Origin: Ga0077555 sp964500805
GTDB taxonomy: Bacteria; Pseudomonadota; Alphaproteobacteria; Rhizobiales; Hyphomicrobiaceae
Assembly: GCA_964500805.1 (NCBI GenBank)
Contig: CAZCQH010000016.1
Location: forward strand, 1-64,000
Direction: 5' to 3'
DNA length: 64,000 bases
In this document: piece by piece, positions 62,853-64,000 of the stretch
Numbering within the stretch: the first letter of the stretch is position 1
How the letters are laid out: each line of letters starts with the position of its first letter
The notes under the pieces: generated by a model
Told to the model about the DNA's origin: nothing
The model's input: the letters and a program-made list of their open reading frames with translations, nothing else
The model's database searches: none
Position numbers and translations under genes: made by a program

Positions 62853-63806
62853 TCAGCGCCTGCCCTTGCCGCCATCTGGACGCTGCATTGCGCGCTTCAG
62901 GATCTCAGCGCGGTAGGGACTCGCCGGATAGGTGCCGAGGATGCGCACCTCGGTAGAGAAGAATGATAGCTCCTCGAGCGCAAGTCGGACCGGCTCGTCG
63001 GCAGGGTGGCCCTCGATATCGGCGTAGAACATGGTGGCGACAAACTCGCCGTTGATTTGATAGCTTTCGAGCTTGGTCATGTTGACGCCGTTGGTGGCAA
63101 AGCCGCCCATGGCCTTGTAGAGCGCCGCGGGCACGTTCCTGACATTGAAGATGAATGTCGTGATGACGGGGCCGTTGCCAGGTTCGGCATCGTCGGGCTC
63201 TCGTGCGAGAATGACGAAGCGCGTCGTGTTGTTAGGGGAGTCGTCGACGTTGGGCGCTAAGATGTCGAGATTGTAGATTTCGGCCGCGAGCTTCGGCGCC
63301 AGAGCAGCCCGCGTCTTGTCTCCCCATTCCGCCACTTGGCGGGCTGAGCCAGCTGTATCACCCGCGACGTGCGCCTTGAGCCCGTGTTCGCGAATTATCT
63401 TGCGCGCCTGGCCGAGAGCATGGACGTGGCTGTAGACGTCGGTAACGTCGGAGAGCTTGGCGCCCTTCAGGCCCATCAGTTGGTGACGGATCGGCAAGAA
63501 GTGCTCGCCAACAATGTAAAGACCAGAGCCTGGAAGCAAATGGTGAATGTCGGCAACCCGGCCGGCGAGAGAATTTTCGATCGGGATCATGCCGTACTGG
63601 GCCTCACCCGACTTGACGGCCTGGATCGCATCCTCGAACGTGGCGCAGGGGAGCGGTTCGAGTTCCGGGTGCACTTCATTGGCGGCAATATTCGAGTTGG
63701 CGCCCGGCTCGCCCTGGTAGGCAATGCGGCCAGTCTTCTTGTCGCCGGCGCGGCCACGTTTGACAGCGGGGGCCGGGGCTCCCACCTTCGGTTTGCGGTC
63801 AGTCAT
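62853..63806 (-). CDS. pheA: Prephenate dehydratase
   Basis: 317 residues: catalytic domain beginning GRIAYQGEPGANSNIAAN, with the IPIENSLAGRV loop and the TRF motif in NNTTRFVILA; then an ACT domain (FIFNVRNVPAALYKAMGGFATNGVNMTKLESY, binding feedback Phe). It lacks a chorismate mutase domain. Converts prephenate to phenylpyruvate for phenylalanine synthesis. A basic 25-residue N-terminal extension is unusual. Placed next to kdsB as in many Hyphomicrobiales. Confidence 0.93.
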   Translation of the reverse strand: MTDRKPKVGAPAPAVKRGRAGDKKTGRIAYQGEPGANSNIAANEVHPELEPLPCATFEDAIQAVKSGEAQYGMIPIENSLAGRVADIHHLLPGSGLYIVGEHFLPIRHQLMGLKGAKLSDVTDVYSHVHALGQARKIIREHGLKAHVAGDTAGSARQVAEWGDKTRAALAPKLAAEIYNLDILAPNVDDSPNNTTRFVILAREPDDAEPGNGPVITTFIFNVRNVPAALYKAMGGFATNGVNMTKLESYQINGEFVATMFYADIEGHPADEPVRLALEELSFFSTEVRILGTYPASPYRAEILKRAMQRPDGGKGRR

Positions 63807-63827
63807 GACGTGAAAGTCTCGATCGTT

Positions 63828-64000
63828 TCAGCGCTTGGCGAGCTGGCGCCGCGCCTTCTCCAGGTCAGCCGGAGTATCGACACCGAGTGGAACCGTGTCA
63901 ACGAGCTCGACATCAATGCGCATGCTGTCTTCGAGCGCGCGGAGCTGCTCAAGACGCTCACGTCTCTCGAGTGGCGAGGGCTTGAGCCCGATGAAGCGCT
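63828..64000 (-). CDS. kdsB: 3-deoxy-manno-octulosonate cytidylyltransferase, C-terminal end (partial)
   Basis: Only the last 57 codons lie in the window: RFIGLKPSPLERRERLEQLRALE, then IDVELVDTVPLGVDTPADLEKAR and the stop. These are the KdsB C-terminus with the conserved GVDTPxDL. The enzyme activates KDO for lipopolysaccharide synthesis. It ends 21 bases before the pheA start, consistent with a two-gene operon. Confidence 0.9.
   Translation of the reverse strand, partial: RFIGLKPSPLERRERLEQLRALEDSMRIDVELVDTVPLGVDTPADLEKARRQLAKR

Noticed and set aside
1..64000. CRISPR arrays, prophage or defence islands
   Set aside because: No regularly spaced repeats, cas, integrase, terminase or restriction genes were seen in the window.

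Overview
The window is a high-GC chromosomal segment, most likely from an alphaproteobacterium of the order Hyphomicrobiales (Rhizobiales). The evidence is the layout tRNA-Trp/secE/nusG/rplKAJL/rpoB, the kdsB-pheA pair, a bactofilin, tandem YafK-type L,D-transpeptidases, a DUF455 ferritin-like protein and many catabolic SDR and 2-hydroxyacid dehydrogenase genes. The species cannot be named from sequence alone.

Layout. 1-5.3 kb (minus strand): the start of rpoB, then rplL, rplJ (with an L10-type leader), rplA, rplK, nusG, secE and tRNA-Trp(CCA) behind a clear promoter. 5.5-9.5 kb: NAD(P)HX repair enzyme, an exported ClpP-like protease, a small secreted protein with a good terminator, and a GNAT acetyltransferase. 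9.6-17.7 kb: eight co-directional minus-strand genes that look like one catabolic operon for a hydroxy acid or sugar acid. They are two 2-hydroxyacid dehydrogenases, an SDR, a zinc-dependent polyol-type dehydrogenase, an enolase-superfamily dehydratase, a DoxX gene broken by an amber codon, a RidA protein and a flavin monooxygenase; no transporter or regulator adjoins them. 17.9-21.1 kb: a methyltransferase joined to out-of-order alpha/beta-hydrolase-like segments, and a membrane-anchored pseudokinase. 21.1-35 kb: enoyl-CoA hydratase, TauE/SafE permease, YbaK deacylase, RluD-type pseudouridine synthase, SDR, a MacA/MacB-like efflux operon whose adaptor carries a Spy/CpxP-like insert, a DHA2 transporter, MutT, two L,D-transpeptidases and a decayed NIPSNAP gene.

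35.2-40.4 kb: an orphan biotin-dependent carboxylase alpha subunit, followed by a mobile-element patch (IS256 scrap, IS630 element, IS1380 element) with readable target duplications. 40.5-47.3 kb: GST, bactofilin, DUF455 protein, PrxQ and a 1253-residue AsmA/DUF3971 protein. 47.3-53.4 kb: a carbohydrate-type ABC importer with two divergent paralogous Tat-type binding proteins and a single permease/ATPase set. 53.6-60.7 kb: a truncated VOC gene, a thiolase-like gene with two compensating frameshifts, AhpC-like and acyl-CoA-dehydrogenase-like proteins, an amidohydrolase, a ureohydrolase and a PhyH-type dioxygenase. 60.7-64 kb: a coiled-coil envelope protein, ornithine-type decarboxylase, prephenate dehydratase and the end of kdsB.

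Broken reading frames (DoxX, NIPSNAP, VOC, thiolase, IS1380 C-terminus) are frequent for 64 kb. This means either real decay in accessory regions or uncorrected base errors, and read-level data would separate the two. No CRISPR array, phage or classic defence island is visible. The least explained items are the 9.6-17.7 kb operon, the hydrolase/methyltransferase hybrid, the membrane pseudokinase and the adaptor with the Spy-like insert.
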